In this document: in pieces, positions 9,517 through 17,118 of the stretch | How positions within the stretch are numbered: position 1 is the stretch's first letter | How the letters are laid out: each line of letters begins with the position of its first letter | Source: an uncultured Prevotella sp. | GTDB taxonomy: Bacteria; Bacteroidota; Bacteroidia; Bacteroidales; Bacteroidaceae | NCBI GenBank assembly: GCA_900557255.1 | Contig: USSA01000011.1 | Span: forward strand, 1 to 34,051 | Direction of reading: 5' to 3' | Length of the DNA: 34,051 bases | Program-made: the position numbers and the translations under genes | The notes under the pieces: generated by a model | Databases searched by the model: none | Told to the model about the DNA's origin: nothing | What the model saw: the letters and a program-made list of their open reading frames with translations, nothing else

Positions 9517-11434
9517 TTTTATATTCAAAAACACGTTCTTGATTACCTCTTGTTAAATCTTTCAGATAGAGCAGACTGTTTTTGGGAACACTAAAGATTA
9601 CGCTGTCTGCAGTTGCTTCTTTTGCCCCCAAAGAGTGCCATCTATTATTGTCCCAGTAATGTAATTCATACACATCTCCATTTCTGATGAAATTATCTCT
9701 ATTGCGAGGAGTCAGGATAACCTTTTTTATCATTTCTGGCTTGGCAAATTTCAATCCAACCCAGCTACCAGAAGGTGCCTTGCTGCTATATGAGGTATAG
9801 AAGTCACCATCTAATGCCTTGGCTTGCTCCGTTCTCTCACTGTTCTCATTTCCTATTACCTCACCTGTAATCTTTATCGTGTCTGAAGATGACGTATAAA
9901 AGGATATTTCGGCAATATCACAATTGGTATTGTCTGCCCCCTTGTACCGCACATAACGATATGTTTTGGTTGCGTGCGGAAAGGCTACAGTGCATAGGCG
10001 TGATGGAACTTGTCTTATCATCACCAAGATTTCTGCATCAGAGAAATCGGCATGGTTAGCTCCTTCTACTACACCTCCTGTCATATTCTTTAAGAATGGT
10101 TCGTCAATAGGGGGAAACTTGGTGTAGAACACAACACTCACTTTTTGCTTTTGGGGTCCGAATGACACCAGTTTAGCTTTTCCTCTCTCCAAGTAAGTGC
10201 GCATAGGCAAAGTGGAAGGTATCATCTCTCCATGATGATATTGAGCGATACAAATCACTGTTCCAGCCTTGAAATTTCTATACACAAGATGACCATTCTT
10301 CAAAATGCAATAGTCTACAGGTATCCACTTTTGTTTCTGCGGAATACATAGATAATATGGTTTCGACTTGTCTGTCTTCTCCGTCAAGGTATTTTCATCA
10401 ATGACAATCTCTGGCATTAATTGTTCGTCGGCGTATACTTCTGTTACATCCTTAAACTTTGGATACCTGAACAATGGTGGAATTTCAGTTTTATCTTCAT
10501 CAAGCTCATCCTCCTTATCGGCTTGTAAAGCAAAAGACTCCCGAAACGCCTTGGCTTTCACGTCTTTGTATGCTAAAGCTGGAAGAAAAGTGCCAGAGGC
10601 AAGGTCTATCCATGTCTCTTTACCTGCTAGGTTGTTCCAACTATGAGGTGTGTTGTAGTCGCCGCTTAGCAGAAAATCCTTACTACAAGGTATGCCTAGA
10701 GCTCGGAAAGTGTAGAGTACGATGTCGCACATATCCCTACAGCTTCCCACATTATAGTTTATGATGCGAGGACCTATGCTTGGCAGGGAAGGCATCTGGC
10801 TAGAGAACACAGGATGTCGTTGGTATAATTTATCAAAGACGACTTTTGCTACATCTACGGGATTTGACACATGCTTTTCGATTAAACTGTCCGTTACAGG
10901 CTTCCAGCTCTCCATAATATCTTTTCTCCATTCCGTTGGGATTTCTGTTCCAACTCGATAAGGCAATACATACTCACAGAAATCATCAAAAGAAACATTC
11001 TTGCCCCATGGAAAATGTCGCCATGCTCCAAATGCTGAATCTATGTGATGTATCAATAATGCCGAATTAATATTCGTTATGTCATTCTGTACTTTTAGAC
11101 TGCTTACATTTATCGCTCCATTTCGTCTAATGAAAGAATCTGCTACCAAAGGAATTTCTTCTTTTAGGTGATGACTACACATTTGGTAAAGCTCTTGCAT
11201 CTTTTTGATTTCAGTACCCTCATAATAAGTATGATACGGCATATTTGAAATCAAAAAAACAGCAGCCTTATACTTCAAAGAATCATCAGCGTAATGCCGC
11301 AATACTTTTTCTAGTTCTTGTCTGTTGTTTCCTGCCAAGTTCAATGCAGCCTCTAGCCTCTCACTCTCGTGATTGTGAGAGCAAGAGCCTAGAAATAGCA
11401 AAAGCAGATATAAAAAGTACAATCGTTTCTTCAT
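9494..11434 (-). CDS. Transglutaminase-like lipoprotein with C-terminal discoidin domain
   Basis: This 646-residue lipoprotein has signal MKKRLYFLYLLLLFLGSC with lipid Cys18. The ATG at 11434 is chosen because it sits at the signal peptide and 7 bases after the preceding gene. A transglutaminase-like core shows a complete Cys-His-Asp triad: Cys232 in NVGSCRDMCD, His264 in NTPHSWNNL and Asp277 in TWIDLASG. After a beta-rich middle, a discoidin/F5-8C-like domain (about 515-615) contains CDIAEISFYTSS, ALDGDFYTSYSS and GSWVGLKFAKPEMIKKVIL. Such Bacteroidota proteins may act as peptidases, amidases or cross-linking enzymes at the cell surface. The actual reaction is not known. Its place beside Cys-rich peptide genes suggests it processes or attaches them. 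Confidence 0.82.
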   Translation of the reverse strand: MKKRLYFLYLLLLFLGSCSHNHESERLEAALNLAGNNRQELEKVLRHYADDSLKYKAAVFLISNMPYHTYYEGTEIKKMQELYQMCSHHLKEEIPLVADSFIRRNGAINVSSLKVQNDITNINSALLIHHIDSAFGAWRHFPWGKNVSFDDFCEYVLPYRVGTEIPTEWRKDIMESWKPVTDSLIEKHVSNPVDVAKVVFDKLYQRHPVFSSQMPSLPSIGPRIINYNVGSCRDMCDIVLYTFRALGIPCSKDFLLSGDYNTPHSWNNLAGKETWIDLASGTFLPALAYKDVKAKAFRESFALQADKEDELDEDKTEIPPLFRYPKFKDVTEVYADEQLMPEIVIDENTLTEKTDKSKPYYLCIPQKQKWIPVDYCILKNGHLVYRNFKAGTVICIAQYHHGEMIPSTLPMRTYLERGKAKLVSFGPQKQKVSVVFYTKFPPIDEPFLKNMTGGVVEGANHADFSDAEILVMIRQVPSRLCTVAFPHATKTYRYVRYKGADNTNCDIAEISFYTSSSDTIKITGEVIGNENSERTEQAKALDGDFYTSYSSKAPSGSWVGLKFAKPEMIKKVILTPRNRDNFIRNGDVYELHYWDNNRWHSLGAKEATADSVIFSVPKNSLLYLKDLTRGNQERVFEYKNGKQIWW

Positions 11435-11441
11435 CTTATAA

Positions 11442-11933
11442 CTATGGTTTTTCTTGTGTATCAACAAATAATGTTTGATCACAAACATTTCCTTCCTCAA
11501 CAACAAGTGTACATCCGTTCAGGTCATTTCTGGTAATGAAATCATTTTGCACAAAAAGCATATTATATGGTAAAACATGAAATATGTCATCAATGTATTG
11601 TTCTACCAAAGAGTGAAATTGATATTCCACCACGATATTCATTTTGCCATCACACTTGTATTTATTCTTTAGGTCTATCACCTTTAGCAGTTTGGAAATG
11701 CAGTCGGAGCAACTTCCATCAACAAAGTAATAGATCCCCTCAGCCTTTAATAAACTTTTGCTTTGTATGCTGTCTATTTGGTTTGCTTGTACATCCATGC
11801 AAATACTGTTGTTTTGCAAAACTTGGATAAACTGCTCCACTTTTATAGATGCTGAGCTAGGCTTGGCAGACTTGTCCATACAAGAGCAAAATGTTATGCC
11901 TATAAATACTAAAATTAAGAGTTTCTTATTCAT
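11442..11933 (-). CDS. Thioredoxin-like lipoprotein with CxxC motif
   Basis: This 163-residue lipoprotein starts MNKKLLILVFIGITFCSC, with lipid Cys most likely Cys18. The centre reads EGIYYFVDGSCSDCISKLLK, a beta strand followed by Cys75-Ser-Asp-Cys78 at the start of a helix, as in thioredoxin folds. The later part (NMLFVQNDFITRND, GCTLVVEEGNV) fits the second half of the fold. The canonical cis-Pro is not obvious, so it is a divergent relative of TlpA-type proteins. It overlaps the end of the propeller gene by 8 bases. A thiol-disulfide role toward the Cys-rich NVEALA peptides of the same operon is plausible but inferred. Confidence 0.7.
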   Translation of the reverse strand: MNKKLLILVFIGITFCSCMDKSAKPSSASIKVEQFIQVLQNNSICMDVQANQIDSIQSKSLLKAEGIYYFVDGSCSDCISKLLKVIDLKNKYKCDGKMNIVVEYQFHSLVEQYIDDIFHVLPYNMLFVQNDFITRNDLNGCTLVVEEGNVCDQTLFVDTQEKP

Positions 11934-12990
11934 GAGCTTTACATAAATATAATTCTTTGTCTTTTCCCCGAATGCAACAATAGTAGGTGTTGGGATATTT
12001 AACGCTTTTGGATACAGCTAACGCATGTGCACCAATTGCGTAGTTCTTCTTGAGATTTCCCTCCCAATCAAACACCAACAGATAACCATTGTGATTTTCA
12101 AACTCGTCATTCGAAGCATTTACTAAAGTTCCATAATAGAGAAGCCCGACCTCTTTTGATGTACAATAATAATTTATGTATGTATAAGGTATCGACCTAT
12201 CAAAGATAACTTCGTTGTTCTCATCTATATAATAATCGGTATCTAATTCTTTTGGACCAATAATTGCTTTTTCCATCTCAAGCATATTGTTGTATAGCTC
12301 GATGGTAGATTGATGCATTGAAGCATACATAATTTTCTTGTTGTTTTGACAAGCTATGACAAGTCCACCACTAGTGATGTTTTGAGTATTAAACTTATAG
12401 CTTTTCTCTAGTCCAACTTTATAATCCTTACAGTAGAATAGTCTATTTCCTTCTTGGTGGATTTTTACTTTTTCGCTGTCAAATATATACAGATTATCCA
12501 TGACTGGTTGGTCATTTAAATATGCAAAGCTAGATATGCCTCCATTAGGGATTAAATCGTATTTAGGCATATACTTTTTATTTGTCAATACAGAATCTAT
12601 ATCTATGTTAAATAACTTCTGTAATTGGAAGTCATATACTATGAGTTTGTCTCCAGAGACAAACGATGTGCACTGTAGAACTTCATTGTGACCACGACCT
12701 ATTCTAAGCAATTTGTTTTTTAAATCTTTTGTCTTTAAGTCGTATAATTCAATGAGCCATTGTCCGTCTCTGGAGAAGTTTTGAACAATTAACACACTAT
12801 CTTTGTAGACATAGTATTGGTAGGCGAGAGATCTTTCTATACCTTTCAAATCTATTGTGTCTAACGATAGAACTTTCGCCTCTGACAGAACTTTCTTGTT
12901 TAAAATTCTTTCGTCTGTATGTCTACTGTTGCAACCATACAGACAAAAGAAAATTAAAAAGAGAGGAATGAATAAATTGCCTCTAATCAT
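11926..12990 (-). CDS. 6-bladed beta-propeller lipoprotein (TolB-like/BF3164 type), copy 1
   Basis: This 354-residue lipoprotein has lipobox LYGC at Cys20 (MIRGNLFIPLFLIFFCLYGC). The rest is beta-rich with repeating blades. Seen in order are SLAYQYYVYKDSVLIVQN, a GRGHNEVL loop (the GxGRGxxE type motif of this family), YDFQLQKLFNIDID and the last blade DWEGNLKKNYAIG. This is the TolB-like six-bladed propeller family that commonly sits beside NVEALA peptide genes in Bacteroidota. Function is unknown; binding or presentation of the neighbouring peptide at the periplasmic face or surface is a guess. It begins 3 bases after the stop of the intact NVEALA-type gene, so the two are translated as a unit. 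Confidence 0.8.
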   Translation of the reverse strand: MIRGNLFIPLFLIFFCLYGCNSRHTDERILNKKVLSEAKVLSLDTIDLKGIERSLAYQYYVYKDSVLIVQNFSRDGQWLIELYDLKTKDLKNKLLRIGRGHNEVLQCTSFVSGDKLIVYDFQLQKLFNIDIDSVLTNKKYMPKYDLIPNGGISSFAYLNDQPVMDNLYIFDSEKVKIHQEGNRLFYCKDYKVGLEKSYKFNTQNITSGGLVIACQNNKKIMYASMHQSTIELYNNMLEMEKAIIGPKELDTDYYIDENNEVIFDRSIPYTYINYYCTSKEVGLLYYGTLVNASNDEFENHNGYLLVFDWEGNLKKNYAIGAHALAVSKSVKYPNTYYCCIRGKDKELYLCKAHE

Positions 12991-12993
12991 AGC

Positions 12994-13248
12994 TTACTTT
13001 TTTACTTTAGTACCATTACAAGTTAAAGTGTATCCATATGCAGAAGCAGTACATGTTCCTGTATTGCCTGAACATGCAAATTTTATTACTTTGTTTCCCC
13101 TAGTTATTTCACAAGAAGACAAAGCCTCCACCTCACTCATCAATACAGCATCTCTAGAAGAGTTGCTCATAAAATACTGGCTAGAATAAGCCGCTGCACC
13201 TACGCAAGCTATCGCTAGGCAAAGTGCTCCAAATAACTTTTTGTTCAT
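12994..13248 (-). CDS. NVEALA-type small secreted peptide, intact
   Basis: This 84-residue product has a hydrophobic N-terminal segment (residues 4-21, LFGALCLAIACVGAAAY), then a short polar stretch leading to EVEALSS (39-45). That stretch is a clear variant of the NVEALA signature. The tail of about 40 residues holds four Cys at 46, 59, 66 and 77 and ends in basic residues. NVEALA proteins are a Bacteroidota family with a conserved leader and variable C-terminal part; the function is not established. The arrangement looks like leader plus Cys-rich cargo that would be exported and possibly disulfide-bonded. It lies between the two propeller genes, 25 bases after one and 3 bases before the other. 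Confidence 0.8.
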   Translation of the reverse strand: MNKKLFGALCLAIACVGAAAYSSQYFMSNSSRDAVLMSEVEALSSCEITRGNKVIKFACSGNTGTCTASAYGYTLTCNGTKVKK

Positions 13249-13273
13249 AATTGTTGTTATTATTAAATTAATA

Positions 13274-14380
13274 CTATCGGTCTAAGACCGCTTTTAACTC
13301 TTGTGGAATCTTATATTTTAGGAATTCCTCCGTTTGATCGTCTAATGTGTATAGATAGCCATTCTTTGTATCAATGTCGAAAGATGTAATGTGCCTTTTC
13401 AACTTTATACGAGCAAGTGGCTTTCCCTCCATTGAAAAGAGAAGAATAGAAGGAAGTTTTTCTCTTTTAGTCTGGTAACTCTTTTCTTCTTCATTTATCT
13501 GTACGACTCCAAAGCTGTTATCAAAGACACGTACGTCTGAGAAGGTGTAAAGTCTATTCCACTTGTCGGTATTCATAATTTCGTCGATGTCATCTAGCTT
13601 ATCTCCAATGCAGAGAGTCTTAGCAAAAGAACCGTCTATTTTATAGATGTTAATGTAATTAAGCCCGATAGGCATTTCTATAATTCTATTGTCTTTACTA
13701 ACTTTAGTAATTGTCGATATAATGTTAAAGTCTTCACCAGGAGCTACAGAAGCTGTATTTAGGCGTGCAAGAATTTTTGGAGTAGAGTTCTTGCCTGTCT
13801 TTAGATCACGAATCATTCTTGTCTGTTGTGTATCCCCATTGGTTATTTCTCTTATAAAATAAAATCCATTTTTTAAGCGTTGGGTAATGAAACAATTATT
13901 TGATAGATTATGAGATATATTTTTTATGGCGAAGCAATTTTTTATTAAACTTTCTGAAACATTTGCAGTTAGCATTCTACCCTTTTGTCCATCAAGAATG
14001 TCTATATATAAACTGTCATGATAATTATAGATGTTAATACCTGTACTTAATGATGAGGGAAAAATAATTTCGTCTTGAGAGTTGCCGATATTCAAAAAAC
14101 GTCCTAGTACTTTTGAACTGTTCAATGCCATGCAAGCTATTATACCATTTTCTCCTTTTGTTGTAAGCACGCAGATAGAATCAAATATTTGAAATCCGGT
14201 AATTCCCGATAAATTGACATTTATCTTGTATGGGGTGGAAAGCGTTATCTCATTGGTAAAATCTTTAACATAATCAATATGTTCTGTTACCATATATTTT
14301 TCACTATCTTGGCGGTTGTATTTCCGTGCACATCCCGTTAATAGTAAAAAAATAAAAATATAAAAGAATAGTTTATTCAT
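13274..14380 (-). CDS. 6-bladed beta-propeller lipoprotein (TolB-like/BF3164 type), copy 2
   Basis: This 368-residue lipoprotein has signal MNKLFFYIFIFLLLTGC with lipid Cys17. It has the same architecture as the next propeller gene: a first blade FQIFDSICVLTTKG, the loop GRFLNIGNSQDEII that corresponds to the GxGxxxxE motif, and later strands KIDGSFAKTLCIGD and FSMEGKPLARIKL. Overall similarity to copy 1 is low by eye, so the duplication is old or the pair was selected for different partners. It is preceded by an NVEALA-type gene, just as copy 1 is, giving two peptide-plus-propeller modules in tandem. The gene is strongly AT-rich compared with the arabinanase-type genes next to it. Confidence 0.78.
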   Translation of the reverse strand: MNKLFFYIFIFLLLTGCARKYNRQDSEKYMVTEHIDYVKDFTNEITLSTPYKINVNLSGITGFQIFDSICVLTTKGENGIIACMALNSSKVLGRFLNIGNSQDEIIFPSSLSTGINIYNYHDSLYIDILDGQKGRMLTANVSESLIKNCFAIKNISHNLSNNCFITQRLKNGFYFIREITNGDTQQTRMIRDLKTGKNSTPKILARLNTASVAPGEDFNIISTITKVSKDNRIIEMPIGLNYINIYKIDGSFAKTLCIGDKLDDIDEIMNTDKWNRLYTFSDVRVFDNSFGVVQINEEEKSYQTKREKLPSILLFSMEGKPLARIKLKRHITSFDIDTKNGYLYTLDDQTEEFLKYKIPQELKAVLDR

Positions 14381-14399
14381 ACTAAAATCTATTTAGAGG

Positions 14400-14427
14400 A
14401 TAGAGATTGCCATATGGCAATCTCTAT
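14400..14427. repeat. 28-bp perfect palindrome between peptide gene and propeller gene
   Basis: Positions 14400-14413 (ATAGAGATTGCCAT) are the exact reverse complement of 14414-14427. It lies in the 51-base gap between the stop of the truncated NVEALA-type gene (14432) and the start of propeller copy 2 (14380). There is no T-run after it on the minus strand, so it is not a standard terminator. It could form an RNA hairpin that reduces read-through or protects the 3' end of the small-peptide message, or it could be a protein-binding site. Confidence 0.75.
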
Positions 14428-14431
14428 GAAT

Positions 14432-14617
14432 TTAACAATGGCTATGGTATGAATACCATGCGTCAGTTCCCGAAACAAATGAGCAAGTAGGGCAATATCT
14501 AACCATGCAACCCGCTTTGGAAGTAATAGAATTGTAGCAAGTATTATTGCCACTACCGCCCTCAGAGTTAGATAAGGCTTCAATATTCTCCATTAACATA
14601 GCGTTATTTACTATCAT
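14432..14617 (-). pseudogene. NVEALA-type Cys-rich peptide lacking its signal/leader start
   Basis: This is a 61-residue frame beginning MIVNNAMLMENIEALSNSEG. The stretch AMLMENIEALSN aligns directly with AVLMSEVEALSS of the intact copy (residues 34-45), so the NVEALA signature is clear. The hydrophobic export segment of about 28 residues that should precede it is absent. A TAG stop lies immediately before the ATG, and just upstream is the end of the GH127 gene (stop codon at 14624-14626). The tail has five Cys (27, 37, 42, 45, 61), including CPTC. It looks like a peptide gene whose 5' part and promoter were lost when the arabinose-enzyme operon was joined here. A leaderless but expressed peptide cannot be excluded. 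Confidence 0.65.
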
Positions 14618-14623
14618 CTAACA

Positions 14624-17098
14624 TTACTTTACGCTCCATTCGAAGAGACCGCAGGAGTGGGTTTCTGGCTGCTTCAGTTCGAGTTTCACAGCCTTGGTCT
14701 TCACTGGGTCGAAATTCACGATGCAGGCTACACCTCGCTTGCATGGATAAGCATCGGCTCCAGGAACTTCCTTCCAGTTACCTGCCTCATCCTGATAGTA
14801 GAGCTTCCAGCTGTCTGGCACCTTGCAACCGCCCCATGGCTGGTCGTCGTACCAATATACGGTGCTGGTCTTGATCTCCTTGCTCTCAGGGAAGGTGTAG
14901 GTAATCCACTCTGTGGTGTTCTTCTTAGGCCACCAGTGGATGTATGGGACAGAACGGTCGTTCTCATCGGCTGGAACCAGTCCGTCGGTGATACTGCTCT
15001 TGGCAGGCACCGGAGAAGAGAATTCAACCTTAGCCTGAGCTGCGAGAGTTGCAGGAGCTGATGGCTTGGCAGCCTTGACATCCTGTGGCAACCATACCTT
15101 CATATTGCCGTTGCCACGATGAGCCCAGGCGAAGTATGGGATGAGAGTCAGGGTCTGGTCCTTGGTGCTCAGCTTGCCACTCTTGTCGTAGGCGAGGGTC
15201 TGCACGTTCTCGGTCAAGGTCTCCATGTTCTGACCCTTATAGAGTGTCAATACATTCTTATATTTAGGGTCGATGAAACCATCGTAAGAGAGCTTGCCCT
15301 CAGCGAACTGAGGCTCGCGGTTTTCCAGGATGCTCATGATGTCGAAGCCCTGGTTGTCTGGCCACTCTGCGCAATATACGATAGGACCACGCTCAATGCT
15401 GATGCAGCCACGGTCTGCCTCTACCTTGTTGTTGGCACGTACCGTGCGTGCCTCCATGTCGAAGTGAACGCGAACCACATCGCCCTTCTTCCACTTGCGG
15501 TTGATGGTATAATAGCCATCCTCTGTTACCTTAGCCTCAACCTTCTTGCCGTTTACGGTGATGGTATAGCCCAGTCGCTTGCCGTCGCTGTAGTAGTAGA
15601 GGTCAGATGGAACAGGCTGGCCCTTTACCCATCCAGGGATGCGGATCTTCATACCAAACTGACCAGCCTTGTTGTCATCCACCTTGATGGCGATATCACC
15701 GTTCCAAGGGTACTGTGTATCCTGGCTCAGGGAAACCTTCTTGCCGGCTACCTTCAGAGAAGAAGAGTTGCTGAGGAAGAGGTTGACATATACATTCTTA
15801 TCCTTTACGGCATATACATAGCCTGGGAGGGATGGCAGGAAGCGGCAGATGTTGCTAGGGCAGCAGGCACAGCCGAACCAAGCCTGACGCTGATGCTGAC
15901 CCATGCTCTCCAATGGGTTAGGGTAGAAGAAGCCGCCGCCGTCCATGCTCACACCACTGATGAGACCATTGTAGAGGGTACGCTCCAATACATCGTAATA
16001 CTTGCTCTCGCCATGGAGGAGGAAGAGACGGTAGTTGACATAAACATTGCCGATAGCTGCACAGGTTTCGCAGTAGGCACTCATGTTAGGCAACTCGTAG
16101 TTCTTGCCGAAAGCCTCGCCGTTGTTGGTAGCACCGATACCTCCGGTAATGTAGAGTTTCTTGCTCACGATGTTATCCCAAATGCGGTCGATGGCGTGGA
16201 TATAGGCGGTATCGCCGGTGAGGGCGGCCACATCAGCCATGCCTGCATACATATAGGTGGCACGTACGGCATGACCTACAGCCTCGTCCTGCTCCAAAAC
16301 CGGCTTGTGGCTCTGAGAATATTCCTGTTTGATGGAAGTCTTTCCACGATAGTCGAGGAAGAATTTAGCCTCTTCGAGATATTTCTTGTTGCCTGTAGCG
16401 AGATAGAGCTTGCAGAGAGCCATTTCGGCAATCTGATGTCCCGGTACCACGCAAGCCTGTCCTGGGTTAGGACCTACCTCGCGAACCACGCAGTCGGCAT
16501 AGCGGATAGCGATGTCGAGGAACTTGCGGCTACCTGTAGCCTGCCAGTGAGCCACGGCACCTTCTACCATGTGGCCCAGGTTGTAAAGCTCATGGCTCAA
16601 GTCCTCCTCCATGCTCCAGCGCTTGTCGCCAGCCCAGAAGTGAGGATGTTTAGGGTTCTGAGTGCGGGCTGTATAAAGATAGCCGTCAGGCTCCTGAGCC
16701 GGAGCGATGATGTCGAGCACGCTGTCGATATACGCCTTGAGTTTCTTGTCGGGATAGGTTTGCAGCACATAGCTAGCACCCTCGATAGTCTTGTATGGGT
16801 CGGTATCATCGAAGCTCAGTGGCATCAGTTTGCCTACATCATAGGTGTCGCTAGGATGGGCAGCGCGCTCAAAGTTCTTGTATCTTCCCTCTGTTTCGCA
16901 TTTGCTGAAAGCCAGCGGGATGGTTACCTTGCGTGAGGTCTCGATACGCTGTCCCCAGAACGTATTGTTCCAAACCTTTACTGATGTGAAAGGCACCGGA
17001 GTGATAGGATAACCACCCGAGCTCTTGTTCACTTTCTGTGCCGAAGCAGGCATCAATGCCAATGCTGCCAAGGCTGATGTCATCAAAATTTTCTTCAT
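14624..17098 (-). CDS. GH127 beta-L-arabinofuranosidase-like enzyme
   Basis: This 824-residue secreted glycoside hydrolase would release beta-linked L-arabinofuranose. It has signal peptide MKKILMTSALAALALMPASA, then the (alpha/alpha)6 barrel of the GH127/DUF1680 family. The zinc-thiolate catalytic centre of the family is visible: Glu344 and Cys346 in YCETCAAIGN, then Cys412 and Cys413 in GCACCPSN. By analogy with HypBA1, Cys412 would be the nucleophile. Beta-sandwich domains follow (about 430-640), and a C-terminal discoidin-like region (WITYTFPESKEIKTSTVYWY to GLFEWSVK) of about 130 residues may bind glycan. It is the last gene of the minus-strand GH97-GH43-GH127 operon, 20 bases after GH43. 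No terminator follows, so transcripts may run into the NVEALA locus. Confidence 0.9.
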   Translation of the reverse strand: MKKILMTSALAALALMPASAQKVNKSSGGYPITPVPFTSVKVWNNTFWGQRIETSRKVTIPLAFSKCETEGRYKNFERAAHPSDTYDVGKLMPLSFDDTDPYKTIEGASYVLQTYPDKKLKAYIDSVLDIIAPAQEPDGYLYTARTQNPKHPHFWAGDKRWSMEEDLSHELYNLGHMVEGAVAHWQATGSRKFLDIAIRYADCVVREVGPNPGQACVVPGHQIAEMALCKLYLATGNKKYLEEAKFFLDYRGKTSIKQEYSQSHKPVLEQDEAVGHAVRATYMYAGMADVAALTGDTAYIHAIDRIWDNIVSKKLYITGGIGATNNGEAFGKNYELPNMSAYCETCAAIGNVYVNYRLFLLHGESKYYDVLERTLYNGLISGVSMDGGGFFYPNPLESMGQHQRQAWFGCACCPSNICRFLPSLPGYVYAVKDKNVYVNLFLSNSSSLKVAGKKVSLSQDTQYPWNGDIAIKVDDNKAGQFGMKIRIPGWVKGQPVPSDLYYYSDGKRLGYTITVNGKKVEAKVTEDGYYTINRKWKKGDVVRVHFDMEARTVRANNKVEADRGCISIERGPIVYCAEWPDNQGFDIMSILENREPQFAEGKLSYDGFIDPKYKNVLTLYKGQNMETLTENVQTLAYDKSGKLSTKDQTLTLIPYFAWAHRGNGNMKVWLPQDVKAAKPSAPATLAAQAKVEFSSPVPAKSSITDGLVPADENDRSVPYIHWWPKKNTTEWITYTFPESKEIKTSTVYWYDDQPWGGCKVPDSWKLYYQDEAGNWKEVPGADAYPCKRGVACIVNFDPVKTKAVKLELKQPETHSCGLFEWSVK

Positions 17099-17118
17099 GT
17101 ATTGCTAGTTTATTTTGT

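Noticed and set aside
14389..14583. 64-codon minus-strand frame overlapping the truncated NVEALA-type gene
   Set aside because: It overlaps out of frame, runs through the palindrome and has no NVEALA motif. The other frame aligns with the intact peptide gene.
15119..16936. Long open frame on the plus strand opposite GH127
   Set aside because: It is antisense to a gene with intact catalytic motifs. The codon bias of the real gene keeps the opposite strand free of stops, and no domain or signal is visible.
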